Of a DNA stretch of 64,000 nucleotides, positions 10,870-21,714 are shown piece by piece (within the stretch, counting starts at the first letter, position 1; every line of letters starts with the position of its first letter). Source of the stretch: Brasenia schreberi (taxonomy: Eukaryota; Streptophyta; Magnoliopsida; Nymphaeales; Cabombaceae); assembly GCA_036023115.1 (NCBI GenBank), contig JAYKKT010000036.1, positions 5,791,501 to 5,855,500 of the forward strand, written 5' to 3'. The position numbers and the translations under genes were made by a program. The notes beneath the pieces are model-generated. The model was not told where the DNA came from. It saw only the letters and a list, made by a program, of their open reading frames with translations, and did no database searches.

Positions 10870-12160
10870 TTCCCCGGTATCATTAGAACTGCCACAGCAA
10901 GAGTTGAGAGAGCTTGATAAATGCTTCTGGCAACAAAAAAGCCGTAGCCAATGCAATCTGAAAGGCGATCATAATATGAGTTATAATCACTCCAAATTCA
11001 AAAGAAACATTCGGCTAAACAACATTCGACTTCTGATCCGCAAAGAAGGTATAGAATGTGCTACGTTTGTTAGCATTTACGATGAAGCTACTAACTATTT
11101 CAGAAACCTCTTCACCAGAGAATTGCTTATCAGAACTTATTGGAGAGGAGAACTAGATTCTAGAGTTACAGATCAAGATAACAAAATCCTTCTCAAATCA
11201 GTGACAGATGAGGAGATTCATAAAGCAGCCTTTGATCTTAGGCTAGATAGCACTAGAGGACTACACAGGTTCTTAATGGTGTTTTATCAAGGTTACTGGC
11301 AAATTATAAGGTGAGATGTATGCAAGCTTATGAAAAATGTTTTCAACTTAGGTCATCTTCTCAAGGAAGCCAATACAACCAACATAATGTTTCTTCATAA
11401 ATGTACAAGTACAAATAAGATCACTGAGTTTTGGTCGATTAGTCTTTGCAACTTCTTATATAAAATTATTGCAAAGATTATAGTTACCAGAATGTGCTCC
11501 ATCTTATCCTGAATGATTTCTGCTAACCAGAGAGCTTTTCTTAAGGGTAGCAGTACTGAAGAAAGTATTCTAATTGTGCATGAAATCGTTTGTTTGATGA
11601 CCTTTAGCAAGAAGCGCTCTGCTATGTTCAAGATGGATCTAATGAAGGCTTATATGATCAGGTCGACTGGTATTTTCTGAAAGACTTGTTATCTTATTTT
11701 GGATTCGTAGATAATAGATAAATATTATTATGGCTTGTGTCACCAGTAAGCTAAAGTTGTTCTTATGCCAACCTATTGTTGCCAGGTTGTGAAATCAATT
11801 AGAAGCATGAGTGTGTTCTCTTCTCTCTTCAGAGGACCTATTGTAATGATCAAAACCATTCTGGGAGCAATCTCTCTATACCATATGCTATCTTTGAAGT
11901 TGTAAAGCTGATGTATAAAAGAGATTAGTGTCTACAATGAAGGTGTTTCTTTGGGGTAAAAGTGAGCATAAGGGATCCCTTCATTTATTTTGATGGGAGC
12001 ATGCATTTAAACCATGTAAAGAGGGTGGCTTTGGCATATGAAGAGTGGAGGAAGTTAATCATGGCTATAAATAGGTGGAAGGTGGCAGCCAAACACTTGG
12101 ATCCTTGGACTCTATTAGTCAGCTCGAAATATTTTCATAAGAATAATCTATGATTTACTT
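10870..12160 (+). mobile_element. Degenerate plant L1-type LINE (reverse transcriptase region)
   Basis: Broken reading frames resemble plant L1 ORF2. A linker region carries a CFWQQKSRSQCNLKGDH motif (plant L1s have FW-Q-SR-W-KEGD-NTKFFH), then NYFRNLF, a T-DEEIHKAAFDL segment, NIMFLHKCTSTNKITEFWSI with SLCNFLYKIIAKI (the RT finger region), then NQRAFLKGSSTEESILIVHE. Later frames (about 11960-12150) match the region after RT. Numerous stops and frameshifts. Ends not delimited. Confidence 0.8.
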
Positions 12161-12169
12161 GGAAATTGA

Positions 12170-13645
12170 ATCATATCTCTTGGAGCTGAAAATCTATCTT
12201 ATTAGGATTTAATGATCTCCAAAACCAAGTGTATTGGAACATTGATGATGGTTAATAAATAGAACTTTGGTTTGATTCCTAGTTTAATAAGAAACCACCA
12301 ACTTTCTTTATCGCACGTTTATTCCTATTTCTCATTATAAGGAGATAAGGAAGGTCACAGCTAGAAATCTATTACACGGTAAGATAGAACTTACTTCTTA
12401 CCTTAAGCAATACATGAGTACAATTTTGAACGATCTCCTAGCACAATGGTATACAATGAGAAGCAAATCATGAATGATTTTGACAGAAACAGAATTCCTA
12501 TCCAGTTTTCAAGACTTGATATTGATATTGTTAGTAGCTTTAATAGAGCGATTAAAACATCACATTGAATGGAGTGGACGCAGATATCCCAAGAATTTTT
12601 CAGGCCATTCATTGAAATTCAATGTTTCTAGATTCCAAGAGAGTGCAACAATGTCCCTTACTGTTAGCAAGGATGGAGCCACTAGTTGTTCCTTTCACTG
12701 GGATGACTGTCCTCCATATTGGAGTCCCTCGCTATGGCAAGAAATTGGCTACTGTATGAAACTTCATTCACTGAATGGAGCGCTCTCCCTTGCTGTTTCC
12801 TCTATCTGAAAGAAGCCTCCAAAACAGGGTTCCTGATTTGCATAGCAGCCAAGTTGGTCCTTGGTGCAACAGATAACATTAGTAATCTGAGAAAATGGCT
12901 CCCCTGCATTGCAACAATATCTTCCTGCAAATTAGTGATTCTCAATGTTCCGTATAAGAGCTGAATATTAGTATGTTATGTTACCTGAAAAATCCATATT
13001 GCAACGATGACTATGCTTTGAAAGACGGAATGGGCATATCTCCTGCAAGCAATCTCTAACGAAGCTAAATACATTCACTTGCAAGTAGAAGAACTCTACC
13101 TACTTTATATAGAAACCGAACAATATTTTATTGCCTTCAGCCAGTTTGGCATTATGATCATCTCAATGGAACAACACTCTGTTGTCTAGAAAGATTAACA
13201 ATAGTATCTTTTGCTGTCTGACAATACATCTTACAGCAATTCACTTCATATTTGGCAGTTGAAATGAGTGTCTCCTCTTGCAAGTAACCTCTAATTGAAC
13301 AACATATATTCATTTGCAGGTAGAGGCACTCAACAAACCCTTGATATGCTGCTCATCAAACATTTCATCTCTTGACACAGATGGCGTCACAACAATGGAT
13401 CATTACTCTCTTGATTATCAGCTGAGTAACTCTCTGTTAAGAAGTTACTCTATTTCCAATTAGACTTGCTCTTACTGTAAGTGTTTTTGCAGTATGGAGA
13501 AGTTGGTTCTTTCTATCTTTTGTCCGAAGGGTACTGTTTCTACCTTCTTGTGCATATTGTATATATCTTAATTTTTTATACTGACAGGGGTCTTGCCGAA
13601 CCCACATCCATGGCAACATAATTATCGCTTGCAAGGTCCTTCATA
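12170..13645. other. Unassigned DNA between two L1 remnants
   Basis: Several 60-110 codon open frames exist on both strands, but none has a recognisable domain. Two segments near 13040-13105 and 13270-13330 look like diverged copies of each other (both contain a CTCCT-TTGCAAG motif and a CATTTGCA-GTAGA motif), which suggests decayed duplicated sequence. Confidence 0.35.
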
Positions 13646-13649
13646 TTAT

Positions 13650-15110
13650 GCAGAGGACGATCCGTAGATCGAGTTTCACGGTGGTGTAAATCTTTGTTCC
13701 CTCACAACAAATCCACGACAACATAATCGAAGCCACATCCCATTAGCTAGTCAACTTTATACCGATCTCAGGAACTAGGCGGACTTGGAATTAAATCTTT
13801 GAAGAATATAAACGATGCATCTATTATGAAGCTGAATTGGAACCTTATGAAGAAGGCGAGGGATTTGTGGGTGTGTGTTCTTTTAAGCAAATACCATAAC
13901 AGAACAGGTGTGGTGCCCCATCTGAAAATAGCAGCAAAGCAGGTGACTCTCGGCTTTGGAAGGAAATCGTCAGTTATGGCCACGGATGAGCTCCTTTGTG
14001 AGATGGGAGATTGGCATTGGCATCACCACTAACTTCAATTATGATGAATGGCTACCAAGCGTTGTGAAGCTTCAACCACCTTGGAGGTCCTACTAATACC
14101 AATTAATTCGCCACTAAGTAAACAACTATGTGGAGTTGGATGGTATGTGGTCGTAGAACAGAAGTCATCACTACCTCCCAGCAAGATTCTTCTGAGATTA
14201 AGATTCACCCCTCCACCCACTAGCAATAACGGAGAGTATGGCCATTGCCGGAAACTACAGATTCAGACTTCTTACTGGCATGCAATGTGCATCATGGAAT
14301 GGTAGTGAGGATGAGTGTAATATATGCAGAGTTGCACGGGAAGATATCTTGCACGCTTTGCGTGATTGCAGAAGGATGGCTAAAGTGTGGAGACAGTTGA
14401 TCTATCCCCACAAAACTAAGAATTTTTTCAAATGACACCTTAGAGATTTTTTGATCAATAACCTATCGGATCACATGGCCATGAGAAGGACCCAGGATTG
14501 CAGTTAGTTTTCGGAATTACAGTCATCTGGCTTTGATGGAAATGGCGGAACAATACACTGTTGTCGACTCGAAGCGTGTTCGTTTTATCCTGCGAGGAAG
14601 GCGGCGCAGGTACCCGTACGTACTATCATTGGGGCATGTTTACATTTGTTGCATTATGTCTACGGTTCTTTCCAACATTACAGTCATCTGGCTTTGATGG
14701 AAATGACGGAACAATACACTGTTTGAGGTGGATTGTGAAGAACCAACGACATGGTATCCATATCAGCTTTTTCTGGTGTTGAGAAACTGTTACAGATAAG
14801 GGTCAACCATCGGATCACATCTTGGAAACCACAAACTCGGGGCTAGATCAAAGTTAACACGGACAATTGTGTCGAAGGGAGAATCCATCCAGCAGGTTGT
14901 GGTGGCATCATCCAAGATGAAGCAGGGTAATTCATGAAAGGCTTCACCAGAATAGAATGGTTGGGGTATGCTCTACACTCAATGCTGAAGTGGAGGCCGA
15001 ATATGGGCAGTGGAATTTGCCTGGAGCTTGGCCATTACAGAAATGAATGCCAAGGCAGTGATAGAGACCGTCGAAGCTGCACTATTGAGTGGTGATCATA
15101 CATACCACTG
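13650..15110 (+). mobile_element. Degenerate plant L1-type LINE (C-terminal zinc-binding and RNase H region)
   Basis: Broken frames follow the order seen at the 3' end of plant L1 ORF2. SLKNINDASIMKLNWNLM with LWVCVLLSKYHNRTG comes first (13800-13905). The zinc-binding RT-associated segment (14250-14440) contains DECNICRVAREDILHALRDC. A decayed RNase H region (about 14845-15060) contains IKVNTDNCVEGRIHPAGCG and IIQDEAG. It overlaps in family coordinates with the end of the remnant at 10870-12160, so it is a separate insertion. A 46-bp internal direct repeat is present (14517-14562, 14680-14725). Confidence 0.82.
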
Positions 15111-16440
15111 GTAAGAAGACCAGTATAATGGCTAAAGAGAGAAACTCGGCACAAAAGGACCTCAACAGTGATGGAGGAAAACAAATAGGACTTTGTGTTA
15201 CGGTTAAATAAATACTAAAATGTGACGAAATAGAACATAATGGCTGTCAAGATTGATGCATTTTATGGTTCGTATGGAGACAACCTGAATTTTATGCATT
15301 AATGGTTGTCAAAATTGATAACTTTTATCAAGTCAATCTATATAGATTTTAAACTTTCATAAAGAAGTAGCATCCGGTATGTCAAGGATGCCTTCGAACT
15401 GGTACATTATGATCTTGATCTCTTCATTTCAGATGGGCAATGCTTAGAATTTGCACACAAACAACTAAAGAAGACTGCTTTGTAGATTCCACAAGGTGTT
15501 TAGAGGCCCAAATTTGGCGTCGTAGAAGGTTAAGTTGGTTTAAGGTCCAAGTAGAGCTATTCTTTAACAACAAACATAATTTACAGTAGTTCAAATCTGT
15601 TTAGTTATTTTATCCACCAGGAAGGCTTTTGTCCAGCCATGAACAATATTCTTTCTCCAATTGAAATAAACCTAATCGAGACCCGTTTTTATAATATGGA
15701 TCCACTGCGCTAAGATTGTTAGATCATCAATGTATTGGTATTTTGCTGTGTTCCGGGCCCTGCCGAGTCCATTCACTGTACAGATAGGCATCAACCAGAA
15801 ACTGGCTTCATCTCTTGTGAATGTGAATGGGTTAGCTTCGCACTCCGCATAAGTGTCACCTATCACATATACACATAGCCACTCGACGATTCACGTCAAC
15901 TATTACTTTTGGAGGACACGAGTATAATATTATTATCCTTTGTATATTTACATTTATATCATAACAAATAATTTATGAGCATGTGAGAGCTGGGGGAGGA
16001 TCCGGTTTTCTTATATGGATAAACTGGAAGCTAGATGAGTCAAAACACAATCTTGTTCACAAACTTAGGACCATGTATTTTTATGGAGCTTTTATTGGAA
16101 AATAAAATTCATACTTATTTAAGTGAAAATAGTTCTCAACGCATATAATTCTAAAAGCAAAGCTATTAATAATTCAAGTTTGAGCTTCTCGTGGTTATCT
16201 ACGTAGAGCAATTGGGACTTGATGAAAATATATTATTGTAATGATATTCATATCATACCTTTCATGAAAGGTGGAAGGTCGTTTTCATGCGATACCCCTC
16301 ATCTAACTAATTGGTTTAGCATGTTCTTCTAACATCTGGCCGAGTCGAGCCACGCTTGTCCTAGTCATGTTTGTCTTGTGGGACTATACCAGTCGAGCCA
16401 TAACTCATATTATGAGATTCATGAGCTCAGCCAGTGCAAG
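15111..16440. other. Intergenic DNA
   Basis: No gene recognised. AT-rich with scattered short frames and no family resemblance seen. Confidence 0.5.
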
Positions 16441-17060
16441 TAGACGTGGTTGGTTCCGGTTTTCTTAGAACCAGGAACTAGAACTGAAACGGGACTGGGT
16501 TGGTTTCGGTTTGAGTTTTAAACTGTTCAAAATTAAGAAAAGATCATTAAAAAAAATACAACAACAACAACTAAGTCTTTTCCCATACTGGATAGGGTCT
16601 GCTACATGGATTCTTTGTTTCCACATAATCCTATCATGTGTCATGTTAGCAGTTAACTCACAATAAGTCACATCATTCTTTATTGTTTCTTTCCAACAAT
16701 TTTGTGATCGTTCTCTACCTCTTTTAATACTTTCAAAATCTAGTTTTTCATATATTGTTACAGGTTCTTTTAATATTCTTTCTATATGTCCAAACCATCT
16801 TAAACGATATTCTCTTTATCCTCTGTTGGTGTCACTCCTAATTTGTTTCTAATAGAATAGAATTTAAAAAGAATAAAAGTTTAAATAAAAGTTTAAAATA
16901 TATGAAACCGGCGGCTTCAAACAATAGTTCCAGTTACAATGCAGTCTTAGTTCCATAAAAATTAGAAGCGAAACCGATCAGTGTGGTCCTTGATTTCGAT
17001 TATGGTTTTATCGGTTCTAGTTTCAAGTGGTTCTTGGCCCGGTTTGATTATGTTGAAACT
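16441..17060. mobile_element. GGTTCC-rich element interrupted by a minus-strand RTE LINE fragment
   Basis: A GGTTCC-rich segment opens with TAGACGTGG at about 16442 and runs to about 16545. It resumes at about 16905-17050 with CCGGCGG, GTTCCAG and GGTTCT motifs. Between them (16556-16860) lies an RTE LINE 3' end on the minus strand, recognised by its ACAACAACAACTAAG tail and the TGAGTTAACTG and GATTTTGAAAGTATT blocks. The order implies that the LINE landed inside the older foldback repeat. Confidence 0.65.
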
Positions 17061-17444
17061 GTCCACCTTCTCGAGAGTCGAGAAGAATGAGCAGTTAATC
17101 TCCTTCCGACAAGTGGAATTGTTCACCAAATTAAAGAACCTTTCCCAAAAAAAGTAACAATCAAGGTCACCAAATAAGTACAAAGAAAACATCACTAGTT
17201 CTTTTTACATGATTGACGATCAAAATCATCAGTTAGAGACAAACTAAAACACTTTCAAAACCAACACTAAATTCATCAAGCAAAGCACAAGAACACACAA
17301 TTCTCCGTCGCGACGGGATCAAACCCGAAGAACCTTCGCTTATGATCTGCATAATCCCAGTTTGGCTACACATGGAAGCGATCATCATTCATAAATAAAT
17401 CTACTTGCAATACGTTAAAAGATGTTTAAATGACGGGAAGACAC

Positions 17445-17580
17445 CGAGGGCGTTAGCTCAAAGGCAGGTCGCTCTGGCGCCGTTGTTGGTGGTGGAGGGT
17501 TTGAGTTCGAGAGGGTGCATGTGTGATGTGTGTGTTAGGCTTCAGCTTCCTCTTGTAACCCCCAAAAATAACACTAATTA
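17445..17580 (+). mobile_element. tRNA-derived SINE (family B)
   Basis: A-box-like CGTTAGCTCAAAGGCAGG (17451-17468) and B-box-like GGGTTTGAGTTCGAGAGG (17497-17514), followed by a conserved TGTGTTAGGCTTC segment and CTCTTGTAAC near the 3' end. The same 3' module occurs in the array at 18854-19421. Confidence 0.6.
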
Positions 17581-17685
17581 CAATCGCTAATCATCACCGT
17601 CAATCGTTGCTATAAATGGAAAAACCGAAAAGAAGAAAAATCGAAAAAAAAAACGAAGTAAAAGTTGAAGTAAGCAGTCACAAGG

Positions 17686-18228
17686 TTAACCGCTAGCGGC
17701 CTGCCCGGAACCCGAGAAGATGGCGAGGAGGAGACGGAGCGCCCTCCAGATCGGTGAGAAGATGCACTCGCTGAGGAAACCGAAGCACAAACCAGTCGGA
17801 TTCCAGATGGAGCTTGCTGAGAACCTAGTCCAGAGTGGGCGGAAGAAACTTCTCCCGGCGGATTCTGGCGAGGTGGACATAGGCTGCAGGTACGCCCAAG
17901 CTGCATGCTTCACCAATCGATTGCGGATGGGGATCTCGCGGGCCGCTCTGTTGGAGGGAGTAGAAGCAGGGTGGTATGGCTCTCCGGGCGCCGGCGATTG
18001 AGTTCCAGCTGGAGACGGCTGGAGGAGATTCCTTAGGCTAGTATAGGAGAAAGACGGCTCGGGGTTGGAGATGAAGTTCCAATCAGCGAGCTCCTTCGGA
18101 AGGCTGCCCCGTCGATCTCCCATCAAGCTATCCAGCCCGATCGTGTCGTTGATGTCGCCGCCATCCAACGCTGATATTGTGTTCCGCCTCTGGAGAGTCG
18201 CCGACCGCCCGAATTTCGCCGTCACCAT
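17686..18228 (-). CDS. Conserved-looking plant protein of unknown function
   Basis: The GC-rich frame from ATG at 18226-18228 gives 180 residues. I do not recognise a named domain. The protein is rich in Ser/Pro and Arg, with KFGRSATLQRRNTIS near the N-terminus, an acidic-to-neutral middle, a segment IPIRNRLVKHAAWAYLQP at about residues 99-116, and a hydrophobic C-terminus (LCFGFLSECIFSPIWRALRL) that could be membrane-associated. The frame stays open upstream to a TAA at 18337-18339 with coding-like sequence (PFISVAFPEKDSTP) but no ATG. The native N-terminus may therefore sit in a spliced 5' exon (a possible acceptor CCTAAG lies just upstream) or may have been lost. High GC and a long uninterrupted frame favour a real gene. 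Confidence 0.6.
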   Translation of the reverse strand: MVTAKFGRSATLQRRNTISALDGGDINDTIGLDSLMGDRRGSLPKELADWNFISNPEPSFSYTSLRNLLQPSPAGTQSPAPGEPYHPASTPSNRAAREIPIRNRLVKHAAWAYLQPMSTSPESAGRSFFRPLWTRFSASSIWNPTGLCFGFLSECIFSPIWRALRLLLAIFSGSGQAASG

Positions 18229-18539
18229 CGGGGAGATAGAGGAGCGGGGAGGCACTGTGCTTGGCGTGGAATCTTTTTCTGGGAATGCGACGGAGATGAA
18301 CGGAATTTGGCCGGAATCCGCCTGATGGGTGGACTCTTAGGAAGAGTCTTTTAGTTGTGAATTAGGGAAATCTGTTGGCCCGGTGTCTAAAGAGCAATCA
18401 TTTGGAGAGAGAGACAGAGAGGATTTAATTATTCGAAAAATACGTAGACAGCTGAATTTGAAATAAGAAAATTGCTCAATTTAAAATTTTAAGCAAGATT
18501 ACAAATTTAATGAAAGTTGCTCAACATTGAGTTCTTTGT

Positions 18540-18845
18540 TTTGATGGTGATCATTATTTATTGTTTCTTTTCAATATTTTTGTGGTCGTCCTCTATCTCT
18601 TTTAATACTTTCAAAATCTAGTTTTTCATTTGTGCTTACATGTTCTTCTTTTTTATCTACTTATAAGAAGGTATGAAAATTATATTTTGAAAGTATTAAA
18701 AAAATAGAGAACAACCACAAAATCGTTGGAAAGAAATAATAAAGAATTATCTAGCTTATTATGAGTTAATTGCTAACATGGCACATGATAGAGTTGTGTG
18801 GAAACAAAAAAATCATGAGAAAAGGCTTAGTTGTTATTTATTTCT
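18540..18845. mobile_element. Inverted pair of RTE LINE 3' fragments (foldback)
   Basis: 18540-18660 is an RTE fragment in minus orientation (TTATTGTTTCTTTTC, CTTTTAATACTTTCAAAATC). 18665-18845 is the same region in plus orientation (TTTTGAAAGTATT, GGAAAGAAATAATAAAGAAT, through AAAAGGCTTAGTTG). The two halves are head-to-head and complementary over about 110 bp with almost no spacer. Confidence 0.75.
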
Positions 18846-18853
18846 TCTCCAAC

Positions 18854-19421
18854 AAATATTAATCCTAATTGTACCCAAAGCATTACCTCAACGGTAGCAC
18901 ACCTTATGCTAAAGCTGCTAGTGGGGAGTTCGACTATCAGAGGTTACATGTGGGTGTTAGGCTTCGGTCTCCTCTTCTAATAAAAAAATATTAATCCTGA
19001 TTCCACCCAAAGCATTACTTCAATTGGCAGGACGCTATGACGCTGATGGAGAGTTCAACTCGCCGGGTGCTCGCCTGTGTTTCCTTTGTAACCAAAACAA
19101 AATCTTAGTACCAATTTATGTGAAATTGGGTTTTGAATAAAAAAAATATTAATCCTGGTTGCACCCAAAGCATTACCTCAATTGGTAGGACGCTCTAACG
19201 CCGTTGCTGTTGATGGAGAGTTCAACTCGCAAGGGGTGCTCGCCTGTGTTACGCTTCAGGCTCCCTTTGTAACAAAAAAAAATCTTAGATAGTACCAATT
19301 TATGTCAAATTGGGTTTTGAATCAAATCCACAATGATTCAGGCTCCCTTTGTAACAAAAAAAAATCTTAGATAGTACCAATTTATGTCAAATTGGGTTTT
19401 GAATCAAATCCACAATGATTC
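18854..19421 (+). repeat. Tandem SINE-like array (three units) ending in a perfect 82-bp duplication
   Basis: Three units begin AAATATTAATCCT (18854, 18986, 19144; spacing 132 and 158 bp), each followed by ACCCAAAGCATTAC-TCAA and a GGAGAGTTC-AACTCG-type B-box (the first unit has GGGGAGTTCGACTATC). The 3' part, CTCCCTTTGTAAC through ACAATGATTC, is duplicated exactly with period 82 bp (about 19258-19339 and 19340-19421). tRNA-like A and B boxes indicate SINE family B. Confidence 0.7.
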
Positions 19422-20430
19422 GGTTCTAGCTTTCAAACTCCCGGCAACTTTGTAGAACCCCATGCAAGTCAATGAGTTCAGGTACAAAACTATTCAGGTC
19501 TAATCGCGTTGTGCATTAGGAGATCCAATTTCAATCAGGCCCAGATCTAAAACCCGTACCTGACACATTCTACATCTTTTGAAAAGATGTATGAGCCAGT
19601 TCGGGTAGATAATGAAATAAAATGTCACATTGCAAATGTTTTGGAACGTTACCTTTCTTCTCCTTTTCACACACTTTGATCATTGTTTTTCATAGACATA
19701 ATGTAATAGTATTATTTTTCATATATTTTTAGAAATCTTTAAGAAAATTTAAATTACATATATACCATAAAAAACAAGAGCATATCAAGATGGGTAGAAT
19801 CTGGTTCTTATACAGAGAGAGAGAGAGCGAAAAATTATTATGTTTAAGTGAAAAAATAACTTGTATCGGTGCATTTATTGCACTTTAAAAAAGTATCAAG
19901 GTATTTTTTTGTTTTTGAGATTTACATTTTAACCGTTCTATCTCATCGATCGAACAATTGATATTTAAAAGCATTTTTAAGTCTGAATTGACTTAAACAT
20001 GAACTATGCTATCTCTTTCTCCATATACATATATTTGTTTATTTACTTTGTTTCGTGAAAAAGGATCACTTTTGGGTTTGTCCGTACCGGTTGACATTTT
20101 AGGACGGGGTAGATTTAGGACCCCACCCAAGCCCATGTGATGTATCCGTCGACCCATATGATAGATATTGCCATATGGGTGATTTCCGTTGATGGACAAA
20201 ACAAGAGGAGGATAACATTATACGGATGGAAGTTCAGTTTTGATGCGCTCTCTCTCTCTCTCTACGTGTGCGGTTTGTGTGTGTGGCGGACAATCCAAGG
20301 TCCAGCGTTTCGCTTTCGTAAACCGCATTAGAGTTCGTTCCCTAACGTGTCTGGCAGCTCAAATCAGCAATCTCCATCCTCCCCATCTTCGTTTTCTTTA
20401 GTTTATTGTTGGTTTCGTTCATCGAAGCGG
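19422..20430. other. Intergenic DNA
   Basis: No gene recognised. Contains short AG and CT microsatellites (about 19815-19830 and 20246-20265). Confidence 0.5.
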
Positions 20431-20432
20431 AA

Positions 20433-21320
20433 ATGGCGAGTGCGTTGCGTCTCTTCTTGCTTTCTTCATTGGGGATTTCTGCATCTGGGTTTGTTGGAGA
20501 AGGAGAAGGAAAGAGTTTGGTAGGCTAAGCATCGTCATCGCAGACATCACTGTTGGTTTCGTTGAAACATCGATTTTCCAGGTCACTTTCTCGTCCTCTT
20601 TCCTTTTTCTTATTTTCTGATGTGAATATATGTAAGAACTCAGTACACCATTTGTTTTGGGTAGTTAGCATCATAGCGTAGGAAAAATGTGGTATTAGTT
20701 TTCCTAATCTATGAATGCATGAACTTCTTTGGAGACAAACAAGCCAAGCAAGCAAGCAAAGTTTGTGTCACTAAGGTGACGCATAATTTTGTTACCGAAT
20801 TCAATGATTGAGCTTCTTTGAAACTGAACAAGCAAAGTATGTTTCACTATTTTCAGCTTACTTATTCTACAAAATGTAAATGCAGAGCTATTGGCGCAGG
20901 TTGAAAACTCATTGGTGGTGGCTCAGCTGTTCCAGAACTTAACATTTCGAGTGTTGATCTTGTCCAAATTGTTGAAACTTCAGACGAACGGATATCTATC
21001 ATTACAGGAATTCGCAACAGAAGCATCCTCTCCGGTGACCTTTTGTTGTGTGATAATGGTATGATTTGGCTTTCCTCGCACTTAATTATTTATGACTTTC
21101 TTGTTTCTATTGATGAGATATATGTCATCTCCAATGATAATTCTAGATTTCTGTGTGGAAGTTTAGGATAAAGTACACTGATAATGTGGATTTGAATAGA
21201 AGATGCAACATTGACGAGCTTTGCAACTGAAGCGGCGAATGAGTTCTTACCATAACCCAGGTTGAACCAGTTGAAGTTGACTTGATCTTGATGGAGCTGG
21301 CCCTCAGGTTTTTGCTTCTG
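20433..21320 (+). pseudogene. KAS III (beta-ketoacyl-ACP synthase III) 5' fragment, pseudogene
   Basis: KAS III starts plastid fatty acid synthesis by condensing acetyl-CoA with malonyl-ACP. Behind a TGCAG acceptor at 20885, the sequence reads [19 protein letters not shown] then [20 protein letters not shown] and SILSG, a clear match to the KAS III N-terminal core. A second block (21202-21310) reads DATLTSFATEAANE and, after a frameshift, ITQVEPVEVDLILM. Lesions seen: TGA directly before KLIGG where the family has Cys; Arg in place of the conserved Trp of DEW; Ile replacing Arg before TGIRNR; a frameshift after EAANEF; loss of the segment leading to the GSAPQ-like motif; and no downstream catalytic exons (Cys-His-Asn). 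A small ATG frame at 20433 (MASALRLFLLSS) could be a remnant of the transit-peptide exon, which is only inference. Confidence 0.85.
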
Positions 21321-21714
21321 CAATCTGCATCTGAACATATAAAGAGAAAGTCTGATCTGATACGGTGTCAAATATAATTTGAGAGGACACTCGAATTCCC
21401 TCATAATTCCTCAATCTATGAATTTCATACAAGTACATCCTTGATACTTGATTTGAAGAATGATAGTCTGGAGATGTAAAATTGTAGTGCAACCAAAGGC
21501 TGAGTCACCATTTCTACTTGTAGATCATCTTGCACAAATCCGGGGATTCTTGTGATCTTTAACCGCTCAATGAGTGTCGAGGAATCAAGCGCTTATGTGA
21601 AATTGAGGGAATTTCTAGCGTTCTAGAGAACCCAAAGGGCAACAAGAAAGGAAGATAGAACAGAAGAATATGTCAAGACATTCAGTTGGTTGTTCCGAGT
21701 AAAATAAAAGTTCA

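Noticed and set aside
12600..13440. Possible minus-strand receptor-like gene
   Set aside because: Short fragments looked protein-like but no motif could be matched and frames break often.
10870..15110. Single L1 element split by an insertion
   Set aside because: The two remnants overlap in L1 coordinates (both contain the post-RT LL-KW--SKY region), so they are separate insertions.
17720..18325. Plus-strand open frames opposite the 17.7-kb gene
   Set aside because: They are antisense to a longer, better-composed minus-strand frame and show no recognisable domain.
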